Notes: generated by a model not told the origin, from the sequence alone. Counted from the stretch's first letter, positions 15,846 through 24,525 are shown. The stretch is 51,503 nucleotides of DNA from Fibrobacter sp. (GCA_024399035.1 JAKSID010000018.1:1-51503); one strand, 5' to 3'. A program made the numbers and translations.

Positions 15846-16751
15846 ATGCTCAAAAACTTCTATAAAGTAGCTGGCCACGTATTTTCTGTTGGTTTTGAAA
15901 CGGAGACGTTGTCTTCCAAAATGATTCCGTTGATGGAAAACTACAAGCCTTTTGAAATCGTGGGGGAGGCAGGCGCTTGCGACGCTGATTCTGTTTTCCA
16001 GTTGAACGTTGTTGAAGAGAATGAACAACGCAAGAATATTTCCTTTGTAGAAGAAACCCGCCAGGAAGAAGAAGGCCAGATCATTGTCTGTGGCCATACT
16101 GTTTCTGGACAGTCGGTTTTTGAATTTTCCTTTGGTGCGAAATCGGGCTTGAAAAAAGCGGGAACCTTGGTTTGCTCTGCAGACTACCGTCAAGCTGAAT
16201 TACTCATCGAAAAAGATCTTCGAAAAACAGCCCTGGATAACGCCTTGATGGTGATCTTCGCCTTGGCGACGGCTAAGCTGGATACGGTCCTGTTCCATGG
16301 TGCCGTGGTGAGCAAGAACGGCAAGGGCTATATGTTCCTTGGTTCCAGCGGTACAGGCAAGAGCACTCACGCTCGTCTTTGGCTCAAGCATATTGATGGC
16401 ACGGAACTGGTGAACGACGATAATCCTGTGGTTCGCGTAATCGATAATATTGCTTGGATCTACGGTTCGCCTTGGAGTGGAAAGACTCCTTGCTACAAGA
16501 ACTTGGCTATGCCCTTGGACGCTATGGTTCAACTGGCCCAGGCTCCCTACAATAAGATTGCCCGTTTGGGAGGCTTGCGAGCCTACGCCGTACTAGTCCC
16601 CAGTATCTCGGGCAAACGCTGGGATGCTTCCATTGCCGACGGACTCCACAATACAGAAAACAAACTGGCAAAAAATGTCCCCACGTACTATTTGGAATGC
16701 TTGCCAGATGCTGCCGCCGCAGAACTTTGCTGTAAGACTTGCCGTGGCTAG
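15846..16751 (+). CDS. HprK/PEPCK-like P-loop protein (HPr serine kinase-like)
   Basis: 301 residues. A Walker A motif GSSGTGKSTHARLWL (about residues 169-183) follows a conserved FHGAVV, and LVNDDNPVVRV carries the acidic pair; IYGSPWSGKTPC comes next. This order (FHG, GxxGxGKST, DD, GSPWSG) marks the HPr kinase C-terminal/PEP-carboxykinase-like fold found in Bacteroidetes-type serine-kinase-like proteins. The N-terminal 150 residues are not recognised. True HprK regulates carbon use by phosphorylating HPr, but this is not a canonical HprK because its N-terminal domain differs. Substrate unknown. A TATTAT hexamer lies 12 nt upstream and there is no Shine-Dalgarno. Confidence 0.75.
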   Translation: MLKNFYKVAGHVFSVGFETETLSSKMIPLMENYKPFEIVGEAGACDADSVFQLNVVEENEQRKNISFVEETRQEEEGQIIVCGHTVSGQSVFEFSFGAKSGLKKAGTLVCSADYRQAELLIEKDLRKTALDNALMVIFALATAKLDTVLFHGAVVSKNGKGYMFLGSSGTGKSTHARLWLKHIDGTELVNDDNPVVRVIDNIAWIYGSPWSGKTPCYKNLAMPLDAMVQLAQAPYNKIARLGGLRAYAVLVPSISGKRWDASIADGLHNTENKLAKNVPTYYLECLPDAAAAELCCKTCRG

Positions 16752-16818
16752 CGTTGAGTAAAATTTTGAACAACATTATTTTTGTCAAGTAAATGTTTTT
16801 AGATTTAGGTCGGAGGTT

Positions 16819-17784
16819 ATGATGAAAAGATCCTTGTCCATTGTCTTTTTGATTCTCATAAGTTTGTCTGGTTTTTCCAGTGCTGCAAATTGTTTTTATG
16901 CTATGAAGCAGATTCTGCTGGGTGAACAGCATCTTCTTTATGCCGGTGGAGATATTCTTGACAGTACAGTTGAAGCGTCTAATGGTAAAATTGTTGAACG
17001 CAAAATGCAATGGAATGGTGATTTCGTTTCTTCCATTACGACAAACAACTCTGTAACGGATGATCCTTTTGTTAAGTCCGGTACATCGAACATTGTTGTT
17101 GTTCATGATGAAAAGGAATTGAAAAACAACGGTATTGAAATTCTTTCTGTTAAAGAAATGAAAAAGGATACTGCGGTTTACCTGAATACTAGATACTATG
17201 GTGGAACCCTTTTTTCGAAAACCCGGATTTCTCTTATTAACGATGATGTAATCATAGAAGACGTTGGCTCTGGTGAACCTTTGAATGGCTATGATAAAAT
17301 CGAAATGCTGGAAAGAAAGGATACTTTGTTTATTTTGGGCTGGAAGAAAGTTGATGGAGAATTGTCTCTCTACGCAAATCAATATTTTGTCGTCGATGAA
17401 AATGATCCCACCAGTTGCACGGAGTGGCTTGTTTCTAAAGGAGTTGCCTCTGAAACGGATTACTCCAATGTCATAGAACCTACGGAATCAGGCTATGTTT
17501 TTCGAAGAGAGTCTTTGGAAGACACCGGCGATTACAAGGAGTATTTCTTTGAGGAACTGAAGGATACTTCTGTTGTTGAATCGCCCAAGGATACTACCAT
17601 TGTAGAACCTTCCAAGGACACCACTGATGTTAAGCCTTCGAAGGATGATACAACGAAGGTTCAATCTATCGTCAAGCGTAACGAGCCTGCTGTCCGCTTG
17701 AAATCTCGCATTCGCCATGTGGATCTGAAGGGTCGACATATTTCAAAGGATAAAAAGAACCAGCCTCACCGCGTTTTGTTCTAG
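16819..17784 (+). CDS. Secreted protein with Thr/Asp/Pro/Lys repeat tail, function unknown
   Basis: Signal peptide MMKRSLSIVFLILISLSGFSSA; GGAGG precedes ATG 16819 (ATG 16822 also possible). The mature part begins with a Cys and a beta-rich domain of about 200 residues (HLLYAGGDILDSTVEASNGKIV). Near residue 250 three to four copies of a PKDTT or PSKDTT unit form a linker, followed by a basic end (VKRNEPAVRLKSRIRHVDLK). The gene is AT-richer than neighbours. It resembles no family I know; with the following gene it may form a small secreted pair. Confidence 0.65.
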   Translation: MMKRSLSIVFLILISLSGFSSAANCFYAMKQILLGEQHLLYAGGDILDSTVEASNGKIVERKMQWNGDFVSSITTNNSVTDDPFVKSGTSNIVVVHDEKELKNNGIEILSVKEMKKDTAVYLNTRYYGGTLFSKTRISLINDDVIIEDVGSGEPLNGYDKIEMLERKDTLFILGWKKVDGELSLYANQYFVVDENDPTSCTEWLVSKGVASETDYSNVIEPTESGYVFRRESLEDTGDYKEYFFEELKDTSVVESPKDTTIVEPSKDTTDVKPSKDDTTKVQSIVKRNEPAVRLKSRIRHVDLKGRHISKDKKNQPHRVLF

Positions 17785-17813
17785 TTTTAAGACTGTTTGA
17801 AAGTCTCTATAAA

Positions 17814-18641
17814 ATGCGATTAGTTTTTATTCTGTTTTTCTGTTTAGTAGAACTGGCTATGGCTGGCTCATTTTATGACAAATTTATCGATGATGTAGCC
17901 TCCGAGAAAAAGGTCTGGCGAAGAATAACCAGTTCAATAAATCAGGAAGATTCCTTAACACGCAATTATACGATGAATTGTAGCGATATGGGTGGAGATA
18001 GGCTATATTGTCTTTATGTGTCGGATGATAATCAATTTATGATTGATTCAATAGTTCACGAAATGAATGGGGAAAAGAGTTACTATGAATTGAATGAAAC
18101 GTTTTTTGATGAAAAGAATCAAATGACGTATAGTTTCATGTATATCAACGGATTCAGTTATATTTTGCACTTATATAGACATGGTCGGATTGTTTATATA
18201 GAGGATGGCTGTGATACGCTTCAGGCCTTATTCAGGGATGAATGCTTAGCTGATGCGAAGTGGCAAAATGCTAAAAAGGATTCTTTGGGACGTTATGTTT
18301 TTTCTCAGGAGATTTATACCTGGGATGACAAGGGACGCCTTGTACAGAGAGTAGTTCGTGATTTTAATAATGACCTGCGGATAAGTGGTACGTACAGGCT
18401 TAAGTACGGCTCTCCGTGTGATTCTGTGTTTGTAGATCCAGTCGATTATGAGAATACTTTTGAAGGGAGAAAAAGCAGATTTAACGGAACCTTTGGATTG
18501 ATTCCTGAAATGGGAGACCCGGAGTACGAAATGTTTGCTAAAACTCCATACTCGGATATGCCAAGGAATGTTGCTGATTCTATTCTAATCCGCCAGCAAA
18601 AGCGCTGCGAGGATTACAAGAAATCCTTGAAGAAGAAATAG
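17814..18641 (+). CDS. Secreted protein of unknown function
   Basis: Signal peptide MRLVFILFFCLVELAMAGS, then about 255 residues with four or five Cys, many Tyr and Asp, and a YD/RHS-like sentence (YTWDDKGRLVQRVVRDFNNDLRI) reminiscent of single YD-type beta units. The C-terminus is basic (RCEDYKKSLKKK). Starts 29 nt after the previous gene without a recognisable Shine-Dalgarno. Low GC and weak codon bias suggest low expression or more recent acquisition. Function unknown. Confidence 0.65.
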   Translation: MRLVFILFFCLVELAMAGSFYDKFIDDVASEKKVWRRITSSINQEDSLTRNYTMNCSDMGGDRLYCLYVSDDNQFMIDSIVHEMNGEKSYYELNETFFDEKNQMTYSFMYINGFSYILHLYRHGRIVYIEDGCDTLQALFRDECLADAKWQNAKKDSLGRYVFSQEIYTWDDKGRLVQRVVRDFNNDLRISGTYRLKYGSPCDSVFVDPVDYENTFEGRKSRFNGTFGLIPEMGDPEYEMFAKTPYSDMPRNVADSILIRQQKRCEDYKKSLKKK

Positions 18642-18673
18642 GCCTGGATCTTTATTTTTCTACATTTCCTTTC

Positions 18674-19789
18674 ATGGCAAAAAAGAAAAAGTTTTTTAAG
18701 TCCCCGGCTTTGGCTCAGGCCAACCGCAGTAAGGAAGATCGCCTTCGCGAAACATTGATGCAGGTCGTAAGCGGTGAAAGCCGTTTACTTAACCGTCCTG
18801 ATGATCTTTACGAAACCATCGGCAAGGGCCTTGATGATATTGAGGAATGTAAGGATCCCAAGCTTCAGCTGGAACTTTTGGCATGGACTCTCCGTGCAGA
18901 TTTTTGCGCATTCAAGGCTGAAGACGAAGAGAAGGAATACTGGGACAACCTGTTCTACGATGCAGGTACTTTCTTCGTGGAAATTGCCAAGGACTTCGAA
19001 GACAAGGATTATGTCGCTGACTTGATTCACGACCTGGCAGTGCGCCATGTGGGTGGGGAAGGCCGTTCCGTGGTGTTCCTCAGCTTGAGCGAAGTGATGC
19101 CTGCAGAACGTTCTTCCAAGTTGCTGAATGAACTTATCGCTCAGGAAGACCAGTTCGCTCTTGAAAACCGCGAAGATGTGCTGGATGCCATTTGCGACAT
19201 GGCTGATTCCATCAATGATTCTGCCAACTACGCCAAGGCCGCTCTGCTGAAGGATCCGGATAAGAGCAATGCAACCATCATCGATATTGCCAACGCCTAC
19301 TTTATGGCCGGCGACTTGGTCATGGCCAAGCAGTGGATGAACGATGTGAAGAATCCGGGCAATGAAGATGAAGAAGCCTTCTTGGATTTGCAGGCTGCCA
19401 TTGCCGACAAGGAAGGCCGTAAGTCTGATTGCTTGAAGATTGCTCGCCAGCTTTATGAAACCTTCCCGAAGATTATCAACTTGGGTCGTTTGGTTTCTGT
19501 GCTGCCCGAAGCGGAAGCAGACCAGGTTCTTAAGGAACATGAAAAGTTCCGTTGCGGTTCTACCGCTAGCCTGGAATTCATGCAGATGCTTGCTGCGCTC
19601 AAGCGTTATGAACAGCTTTCTGGTTATGTGAGCCGCTTTGAAAACGACCTCACCACCATGGATGCCGATGAATTGACGGACTTGGCTGACAGTCTTGAAA
19701 AGGATGGTCAGAAGGAACTTGCCCAGCATATCCGCGACTGGACGGTTGAGGAGCCGGAAGAAGCAGAAATGTTCGACGACAAGGACTAA
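18674..19789 (+). CDS. Helical-repeat (TPR-like) cytoplasmic protein, function unknown
   Basis: 371 residues, no signal peptide, a basic N-terminus (MAKKKKFFKSPALAQANRS) and an otherwise acidic, almost wholly helical sequence. Pieces such as TIIDIANAYFMAGDLVMAKQWM and DCLKIARQLYETFPKI have TPR spacing, so an alpha-solenoid is likely. The end is strongly acidic (VEEPEEAEMFDDKD). A TACATT hexamer lies 7 nt before ATG with no Shine-Dalgarno. Strong codon bias suggests good expression, in contrast to the two genes before it. Confidence 0.7.
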   Translation: MAKKKKFFKSPALAQANRSKEDRLRETLMQVVSGESRLLNRPDDLYETIGKGLDDIEECKDPKLQLELLAWTLRADFCAFKAEDEEKEYWDNLFYDAGTFFVEIAKDFEDKDYVADLIHDLAVRHVGGEGRSVVFLSLSEVMPAERSSKLLNELIAQEDQFALENREDVLDAICDMADSINDSANYAKAALLKDPDKSNATIIDIANAYFMAGDLVMAKQWMNDVKNPGNEDEEAFLDLQAAIADKEGRKSDCLKIARQLYETFPKIINLGRLVSVLPEAEADQVLKEHEKFRCGSTASLEFMQMLAALKRYEQLSGYVSRFENDLTTMDADELTDLADSLEKDGQKELAQHIRDWTVEEPEEAEMFDDKD

Positions 19790-19800
19790 TCTGCGCTGTC

Positions 19801-19831
19801 TTTGCGAGCCTCGAAGAGGCGTGGCAATCCA
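19801..19831. repeat. Dispersed palindromic repeat (TTGCGAG...GGCAATCC type)
   Basis: TTGC (19802-19805) and GCCTC (19808-19812) pair with GAGGC (19816-19820) and GCAA (19824-19827). This is the form of a second widespread extragenic repeat class. It lies between two convergent genes, directly after the stop at 19789. Confidence 0.6.
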
Positions 19832-19835
19832 AGCA

Positions 19836-20393
19836 TTACTCTAAAAGCATTTCTTGAGGAATGGCGCCTTCTATCACCAGAAGGCGTCTTTTCATATCCA
19901 GACCTAGCCCGAAGCCTACTAGTGCGCCGGCTTTACCAATAACGCGATGGCAGGGGAGGATCAAGGGAATTGGATTCTCGTGGAGCGCGCCTCCTACGGC
20001 TCGGGTAGCCTTGGGACTGCCCACCATCTCGGCCACGTCCTTGTAGGAACGGGTTTCTCCGTAAGGAATTTCTTTAAGCGCTTCCCAGACTTTGACTTGG
20101 AAATCGGTTCCGTAAAGTTTGTACGGAATACTGAATTCATGGCGCTTGCCGGCCAGGTATTCGTTCAGTTGCTGCACTGCCTTGCGGTAGGCGCGGCTGA
20201 CGGATGGAGGCAAGTTGGCGTCGATGTCGGCCACTGCGTATGTGCAGGCCTGTACTGCGCTGGGGCGAACTTCACCACTTTCTTCAGGGGAATAGCGCAG
20301 GCAGCACAACTTGGATTTTTCAAACACGAAAGTCCATTGGCCCCACAAGTTGCGGTGCCTGATTGTTGTGAATTTTGCGTCTGAGAAGTCCAT
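19836..20393 (-). CDS. ogt: Methylated-DNA--protein-cysteine methyltransferase
   Basis: Removes methyl groups from O6-methylguanine by irreversible transfer to its own Cys. The active site ILPCHRVIGKAGALVGFGLG is intact (Cys148), preceded by the DNA-binding helix-turn-helix (IPYGETRSYKDVAEMVGSPKATRAVGGA) with the Arg finger. 185 residues, normal for Ogt; the N-terminal domain is present, and there is no Ada-type Cys4 zinc domain. TATATT ends about 6 nt before the start codon and no Shine-Dalgarno is seen, so the mRNA may be leaderless. Confidence 0.95.
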   Translation of the reverse strand: MDFSDAKFTTIRHRNLWGQWTFVFEKSKLCCLRYSPEESGEVRPSAVQACTYAVADIDANLPPSVSRAYRKAVQQLNEYLAGKRHEFSIPYKLYGTDFQVKVWEALKEIPYGETRSYKDVAEMVGSPKATRAVGGALHENPIPLILPCHRVIGKAGALVGFGLGLDMKRRLLVIEGAIPQEMLLE

Positions 20394-20448
20394 GCTATGA
20401 ATATATATAAAATCAACTTAAATGGAACTTTGATGTTCTTTGTGAGCC

Positions 20449-20496
20449 AAAAGCGCCCCGTATTAACGGGGCGTGTTGGCGAGAGCGAGGACTTAC
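20449..20496 (-). terminator. Terminator and conserved 3' element after alr
   Basis: CGCCCCGT (20454-20461) and ACGGGGCG (20466-20473) form a perfect 8-bp stem with loop ATTA; on the minus strand CTTTTGGCTCAC follows. The adjacent GCGAGAGCGAGGACTTACGA (20477-20496) closely matches the sequence beside the terminators of the ABC-F gene at 50.6-50.8 kb. See findings. Confidence 0.7.
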
Positions 20497-20529
20497 GATA
20501 TGTTTTTCTTTAGAGTTTAGTCCGAGCGG

Positions 20530-21753
20530 TCATCGTAAAGGGAATTCCTTGAATTCCTTGACGCCGAATTCCTGCCGCAGGTAATCCCAGCGCACCAGGC
20601 GGTTCTTCCAGTAGTACTTGCGGTACAGGCGGCGAGCCACGCGGCTTGTGAGTTCGTAAGGAATGGTGTGGTGGTCGTCGGCAACGCTTTCCATGGAAAT
20701 GCGGAAATCCAGTTCGCCGTTCACAACGTCTACGGTTTCGCCAACTTGCACGTCAGGAATGTGGCTTACATCTACCATGGTGGCGTCCATGCAGACGCGT
20801 CCAAGAATGGGGCAGAGCTGTCCACGGATAAAGACGAATCCCTTGTTGTATTCGCCGCGAAGATAGCCGTCGCCGTAACCGATAGCGATGGTTGCGATGC
20901 GGGTGGGCTGCTGTGCCATCCAGTAGCCGCCGTAGCTAACGGTTTCGCCAGGCTTTACGTCGTGAATGTGACGGATGGTAGACTTGATCTTCATGACGGG
21001 CTTGATGGGCCACGGAGAAGGTGCTGCGCCCATGCAGTTGTAGCCGTAAAGGGCAAGGCCCGGACGCACCATGTCGAAATGGCTTTCGGGGTGGGTCAGG
21101 GTTCCTGCGGAACTGGAGCAGTGGCAAATTTCCGGACGAAGACCTTCTGCCTCGAGCACGTCTACCAAGCGGGTAAAGCGCTGAATCTGAATTTCGGTCT
21201 TGGGATTGCCCGGCATGTCGGCGGTAGCCAAGTGAGTGAACATACCTTCGAACTTAAGGTTCCTAAGGCTCAAGGCTGCACGGATGTTGTTGAAGTCTTC
21301 GGCGTCGAAACCATAACGGTTCATGCCGGAGTCAATCTTCAGGTGTGCCTTGCAAGTGCAATCGTTTTCGCGAAGGAACTGGTCGAATGCCATTGCAGTG
21401 CGAATGTCCGTAATGACCGCGGTCAGCTGGAACTCAACGAAGTAGGCGAAGTCTGCCGGAGTGCAGGGGCCAAGAACCAGAATAGGCAAGTCCATACCGT
21501 ACTGGCGCAGGATCATGCCTTCGCTGATGTGTGCCACGCCAAGGTAGTCTGCACCGCCGAACTTTGCGGCAAAGGAGCAGGCCAGGCTTCCGTGTCCGTA
21601 GGAGTCAGCTTTTACGGGCAAGAGAATCTTGGTGGTGGCGGGAATTTGACTACGGATAAATTGAATGTTATTGCAAAGGGCGTCGAGGTTGATTTCAATC
21701 CAGTTGGGGCGCGCGATTCTATTAAGATCGGGAGGATTCTGTAAAAGCTTCAT
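20530..21753 (-). CDS. alr: Alanine racemase
   Basis: PLP enzyme making D-alanine for peptidoglycan. Lys48 in LLPVKADSYGHG is the PLP-binding residue; the barrel continues with KIDSGMNRYGF, VRPGLALYGYN and the catalytic-Tyr region GETVSYGGYW, then RVCMDATMVDVS in the C-terminal domain. 407 residues, slightly long because of a C-terminal extension (RLYRKYYWKNRLVRWDYLRQE). A TATATT hexamer lies 9 nt before ATG with no Shine-Dalgarno. Cytoplasmic and presumably essential unless a second copy exists. Confidence 0.95.
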   Translation of the reverse strand: MKLLQNPPDLNRIARPNWIEINLDALCNNIQFIRSQIPATTKILLPVKADSYGHGSLACSFAAKFGGADYLGVAHISEGMILRQYGMDLPILVLGPCTPADFAYFVEFQLTAVITDIRTAMAFDQFLRENDCTCKAHLKIDSGMNRYGFDAEDFNNIRAALSLRNLKFEGMFTHLATADMPGNPKTEIQIQRFTRLVDVLEAEGLRPEICHCSSSAGTLTHPESHFDMVRPGLALYGYNCMGAAPSPWPIKPVMKIKSTIRHIHDVKPGETVSYGGYWMAQQPTRIATIAIGYGDGYLRGEYNKGFVFIRGQLCPILGRVCMDATMVDVSHIPDVQVGETVDVVNGELDFRISMESVADDHHTIPYELTSRVARRLYRKYYWKNRLVRWDYLRQEFGVKEFKEFPLR

Positions 21754-22247
21754 AATGCGAAAAATATAAATAAATGACCAAACAAAATACCAACTTTCAA
21801 CCCGTTAAAGTGTGATTTTCCCAACTCTAATTTGGAATAGAATAGGTTGCCATAAGTTTTGTAAAGTTCTTTCGTAAAAACAGAACCCCAAAAATCAAAT
21901 CCAGCCCAATAAACATAAGGGTTTGAGCCGATTTGGCATTTTTTACAAAACAGCCGTTAAAGTTTTGTTTACCGAAACCGTGCAACTTTTGCATTTTTTC
22001 CGTTGTACATTCAAAGTGTGGTTGGATCCCTCTCCTGAAACTCAGCCCTCGCGGTCCACCACATTGTCCTTCTAACTGACATCGATAAATTAGACTAAAG
22101 GCTTGCCTTGCAACGCCTATCTCTAATTGTTGCTCCTGAGAAACCAGCTCTTGGGTTAAGCTCTTACATCTAAGGGCTGTTGCTTGAATATTACCTAATT
22201 ACAAACAAACTCATATTTCCTTGAAAGAGGAAAGGTTGGATAAAATC
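21754..22247. other. Long divergent intergenic region and probable 5' leader of the AgmX-type gene
   Basis: About 490 nt without a convincing gene. A TACATT -10-like word lies near 22008. Downstream, TGTGGTTGGA (about 22017) can pair with TCCACCACA (about 22057), one bulge, enclosing a C-rich loop. This suggests a structured leader of about 230 nt. A TTG at 22221 could extend the next protein by nine residues, but ATG 22248 is preferred. Confidence 0.35.
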
Positions 22248-23216
22248 ATGAAAAACACAAAAGTCACAAAGAAAGAAATGAAAGAGAAGTTGGAACCGCT
22301 GGTAGCTTCGCTCCTGCCGGATTCTGATAAGAAGATGGGCGCCATTGCCGGTATCTCTCTTCTTGTCGCCCTTGTACTGTGCTTCTGGGCTGCTGCATAC
22401 GAAGTGATTATTGATGAAAATATTTTTGAGAAGTCGGATACTCCGGAACTCAAGACAACCATGAACATCATTGAGAAAAAGGAGGAAAAGAAAGAAACTC
22501 CAAAGGAGCAAAAGAAAAAAGAAGATAACATACGCAAACGTCCTGGTGGCGGTGGCAAGAAAAGCGGCAAGGGCAATCCCAAACAGCCTATACAGCGTGG
22601 GGTCCTTAAACTGCTTACAACTCAAACCAAGAACGCTAGCGCCTCTGTTTACGACTTGATGAAAAACCAAAAGTTCGCAACTGATATTGACAAGGTCATT
22701 AAGAATGCCAATGGCCTTCAGGTAAACGGAAAAACGAAAATTATGGGTGAACGTAACGGCAAGATTAATGCTGGGTTTAACGATGGTATTGCCGCCGGTG
22801 GCAGTGGTGGTATTAGTGACGGTTTTGCTAGTCTGATGAGTGGCTCGACCGGATCTATTGGCACTAAGGCCCTGAAAGGTAAGCTGAATATTCCCCAGCC
22901 TAGTGATATCGATATGAGCTCGGCAAATTCTGCCCGATCCGCATCGGATATCATGAAGGTTGTTCGCAAACGCACACCGGGCCTGCGTCATGTTTACACC
23001 AAGTATCTTAAGAAAAATCCTGGATTCTCGGGAAAGGTGACTTTGAAGTTTACCATTTCGCCGAGTGGTGAGGTTATCAATAACATCATTGTCTCTTCTT
23101 CTACGGGTTATAGCGATTTTGATAACGAAATCAAGAAAACTGTAAGTACCTGGACTTTTGGCAAGGTGAAATCTGGTAACACCACTGTGACTATTCCTTT
23201 CACGTTCTCTGAATAA
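22248..23216 (+). CDS. AgmX/TonB C-terminal-domain protein with one membrane helix
   Basis: 322 residues: an N-terminal cytoplasmic part, one helix (GISLLVALVLCFWAAAYEVII), a Lys/Glu-rich segment (EKKEEKKETPKEQKKKEDN), a Gly/Lys region, a Gly/Ser-rich flexible stretch (AAGGSGGISDGFASLMSGS) and a C-terminal domain (VVRKRTPGLRHVYTKYLKKNPGFSGKVTLKFTISPSGEV, ending VTIPFTFSE). That domain matches the AgmX/PglI family, a relative of TonB found in myxobacterial gliding and outer-membrane machines. The layout means it probably reaches across the periplasm from an inner-membrane motor; the motor genes are not adjacent. It may work with another ExbBD pair. Confidence 0.82.
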   Translation: MKNTKVTKKEMKEKLEPLVASLLPDSDKKMGAIAGISLLVALVLCFWAAAYEVIIDENIFEKSDTPELKTTMNIIEKKEEKKETPKEQKKKEDNIRKRPGGGGKKSGKGNPKQPIQRGVLKLLTTQTKNASASVYDLMKNQKFATDIDKVIKNANGLQVNGKTKIMGERNGKINAGFNDGIAAGGSGGISDGFASLMSGSTGSIGTKALKGKLNIPQPSDIDMSSANSARSASDIMKVVRKRTPGLRHVYTKYLKKNPGFSGKVTLKFTISPSGEVINNIIVSSSTGYSDFDNEIKKTVSTWTFGKVKSGNTTVTIPFTFSE

Positions 23217-23255
23217 TATCTGAATTTTGGTTTATGGATTGTTAAAGCTTTAACG

Positions 23256-23289
23256 CCGATCGCCCGCTGCCTGCGGGCCTTCGGTTTTT
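23256..23289 (+). terminator. Rho-independent terminator
   Basis: Nested stem: CCGA (23256-23259) pairs with TCGG (23281-23284), and GCCCGC pairs with GCGGGC inside it; TTTTT follows at 23285-23289. Confidence 0.85.
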
Positions 23290-23290
23290 G

Positions 23291-23296
23291 TATATT
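23291..23296 (+). promoter_or_regulatory. Putative -10 box abutting the upstream terminator
   Basis: TATATT starts one base after the terminator's T run, 33 nt before the aminopeptidase ATG. Its -35 would have to lie within the terminator hairpin, so terminator and promoter are overlapped. Confidence 0.4.
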
Positions 23297-23329
23297 TATG
23301 CCGTTAAAAATTCTCAAGGTGTTTGGTAC

Positions 23330-24445
23330 ATGAAAGACCCTCGCATTACAAAGCTTGCTGAAAACCTGATCAACAATGCCATTGCTCTCAAGGCTGGTGA
23401 AAACATTCTCATCGAAACCACTGATACTCCCGACGAATTGAGTACGGAGTTGATCAAGGCTGTTGCAAAGGCCGGTGGCAATGCTTTTGTGCATAATTAC
23501 AACGGCCGCGTCCGTCGCGAAATGATTTTGTCTGCAACCGAAGAACAGATGAAGGTTGCTGCCGACTTGGCCATGGCCGAAATGCAGAAGATGCAGTGCT
23601 ACATTTCTATTCGCGCTGCAGAGAACGCCATGGAAAACTGCGATGTTCCCGGCCCGCAAATGAAGATGTACCGCCTTGCAAATCAGGCTGTGCTTGACTA
23701 CCGCGTGAATAAGACCCGTTGGTGCGTGCTCCGCTGGCCCAATCCCTCTATGGCTCAGGCCGCCAAGATGAGTACCGAGGCTTTCGAAGATTTCTACTTC
23801 GAAGCTTGCCTGGCAGACTACCCGCGTATGGCAAAGGCTGCCCAGAATCTCGTGGACTTGATGAATCGTACAGACAAAGTAAGGCTCGTCTCCAAGGGCA
23901 CGGATTTGACCTTTAGCATCAAGGACATTCCTGCGGTACCCTGCTGCGGTAACATGAACATTCCCGACGGCGAAGTGTACACGGCTCCTGTGCGCAACAG
24001 CGTTAACGGCGTGATTCAGTATAACACACCGTCTCTCTACGACGGTAAGCAGTTTGGCAACGTGCGCCTTGAATTCAAGGACGGCGCTATTGTGAACGCT
24101 TCCTGCGAAACCGGCTCCAACGAAGCTTTGAATGCCCTGTTCAATACGGACGAAGGCGCCCGCTATGTGGGTGAATTCGCCATCGGTTTCAATCCCTATG
24201 TGAACTCTGCCATGTGCGACATTCTCTTTGACGAAAAGATCGCAGGCTCCATCCACTTTACTCCGGGCCGTTGCTACGAAGACGCTCCCAACGGTAACGT
24301 TTCTGCAATCCATTGGGACTTGGTCTTGATTATGCGCCCCGAATATGGTGGCGGCGAAATCTGGTTCGACGACGTCCTGATTCGTAAGGATGGCAAGTTT
24401 GTTATTGATGAACTGAAGTGCCTCAATCCCGAAGAACTTGCTTGA
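23330..24445 (+). CDS. M29-family aminopeptidase
   Basis: Cytoplasmic metallo-aminopeptidase of the AmpS/aminopeptidase T family. Recognisable pieces are LAENLINNAIALKAGENILIE at the N-terminus, VSKGTDLTFSI in the middle, and the metal-site region VGEFAIGFNPYVN, then SIHFTPGRCYEDAPNGN, IHWDLVLIM and the end GGGEIWFDDVLIRKDGKFV. 371 residues, somewhat shorter than the typical 400-410. ATG 23330 has AAGGTG 9 nt upstream; an in-frame ATG at 23288 overlaps the terminator and is rejected. Strong codon bias. Role: probably peptide turnover. Confidence 0.9.
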   Translation: MKDPRITKLAENLINNAIALKAGENILIETTDTPDELSTELIKAVAKAGGNAFVHNYNGRVRREMILSATEEQMKVAADLAMAEMQKMQCYISIRAAENAMENCDVPGPQMKMYRLANQAVLDYRVNKTRWCVLRWPNPSMAQAAKMSTEAFEDFYFEACLADYPRMAKAAQNLVDLMNRTDKVRLVSKGTDLTFSIKDIPAVPCCGNMNIPDGEVYTAPVRNSVNGVIQYNTPSLYDGKQFGNVRLEFKDGAIVNASCETGSNEALNALFNTDEGARYVGEFAIGFNPYVNSAMCDILFDEKIAGSIHFTPGRCYEDAPNGNVSAIHWDLVLIMRPEYGGGEIWFDDVLIRKDGKFVIDELKCLNPEELA

Positions 24446-24479
24446 TGTAACACAGCACTAACACATTTTTAAACCGGAA

Positions 24480-24525
24480 AATCCCTCGTACTATGTGAAA
24501 ACATGGAACGGGGGATTAATTTTTT
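24480..24525 (+). terminator. Terminator of the aminopeptidase gene
   Basis: AATCCCTCGT (24480-24489) pairs with ACGGGGGATT (24508-24517) with one G-T pair; inside, ATGT-GAAA-ACAT forms a GNRA-type inner hairpin. Six T follow at 24520-24525. Confidence 0.75.
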
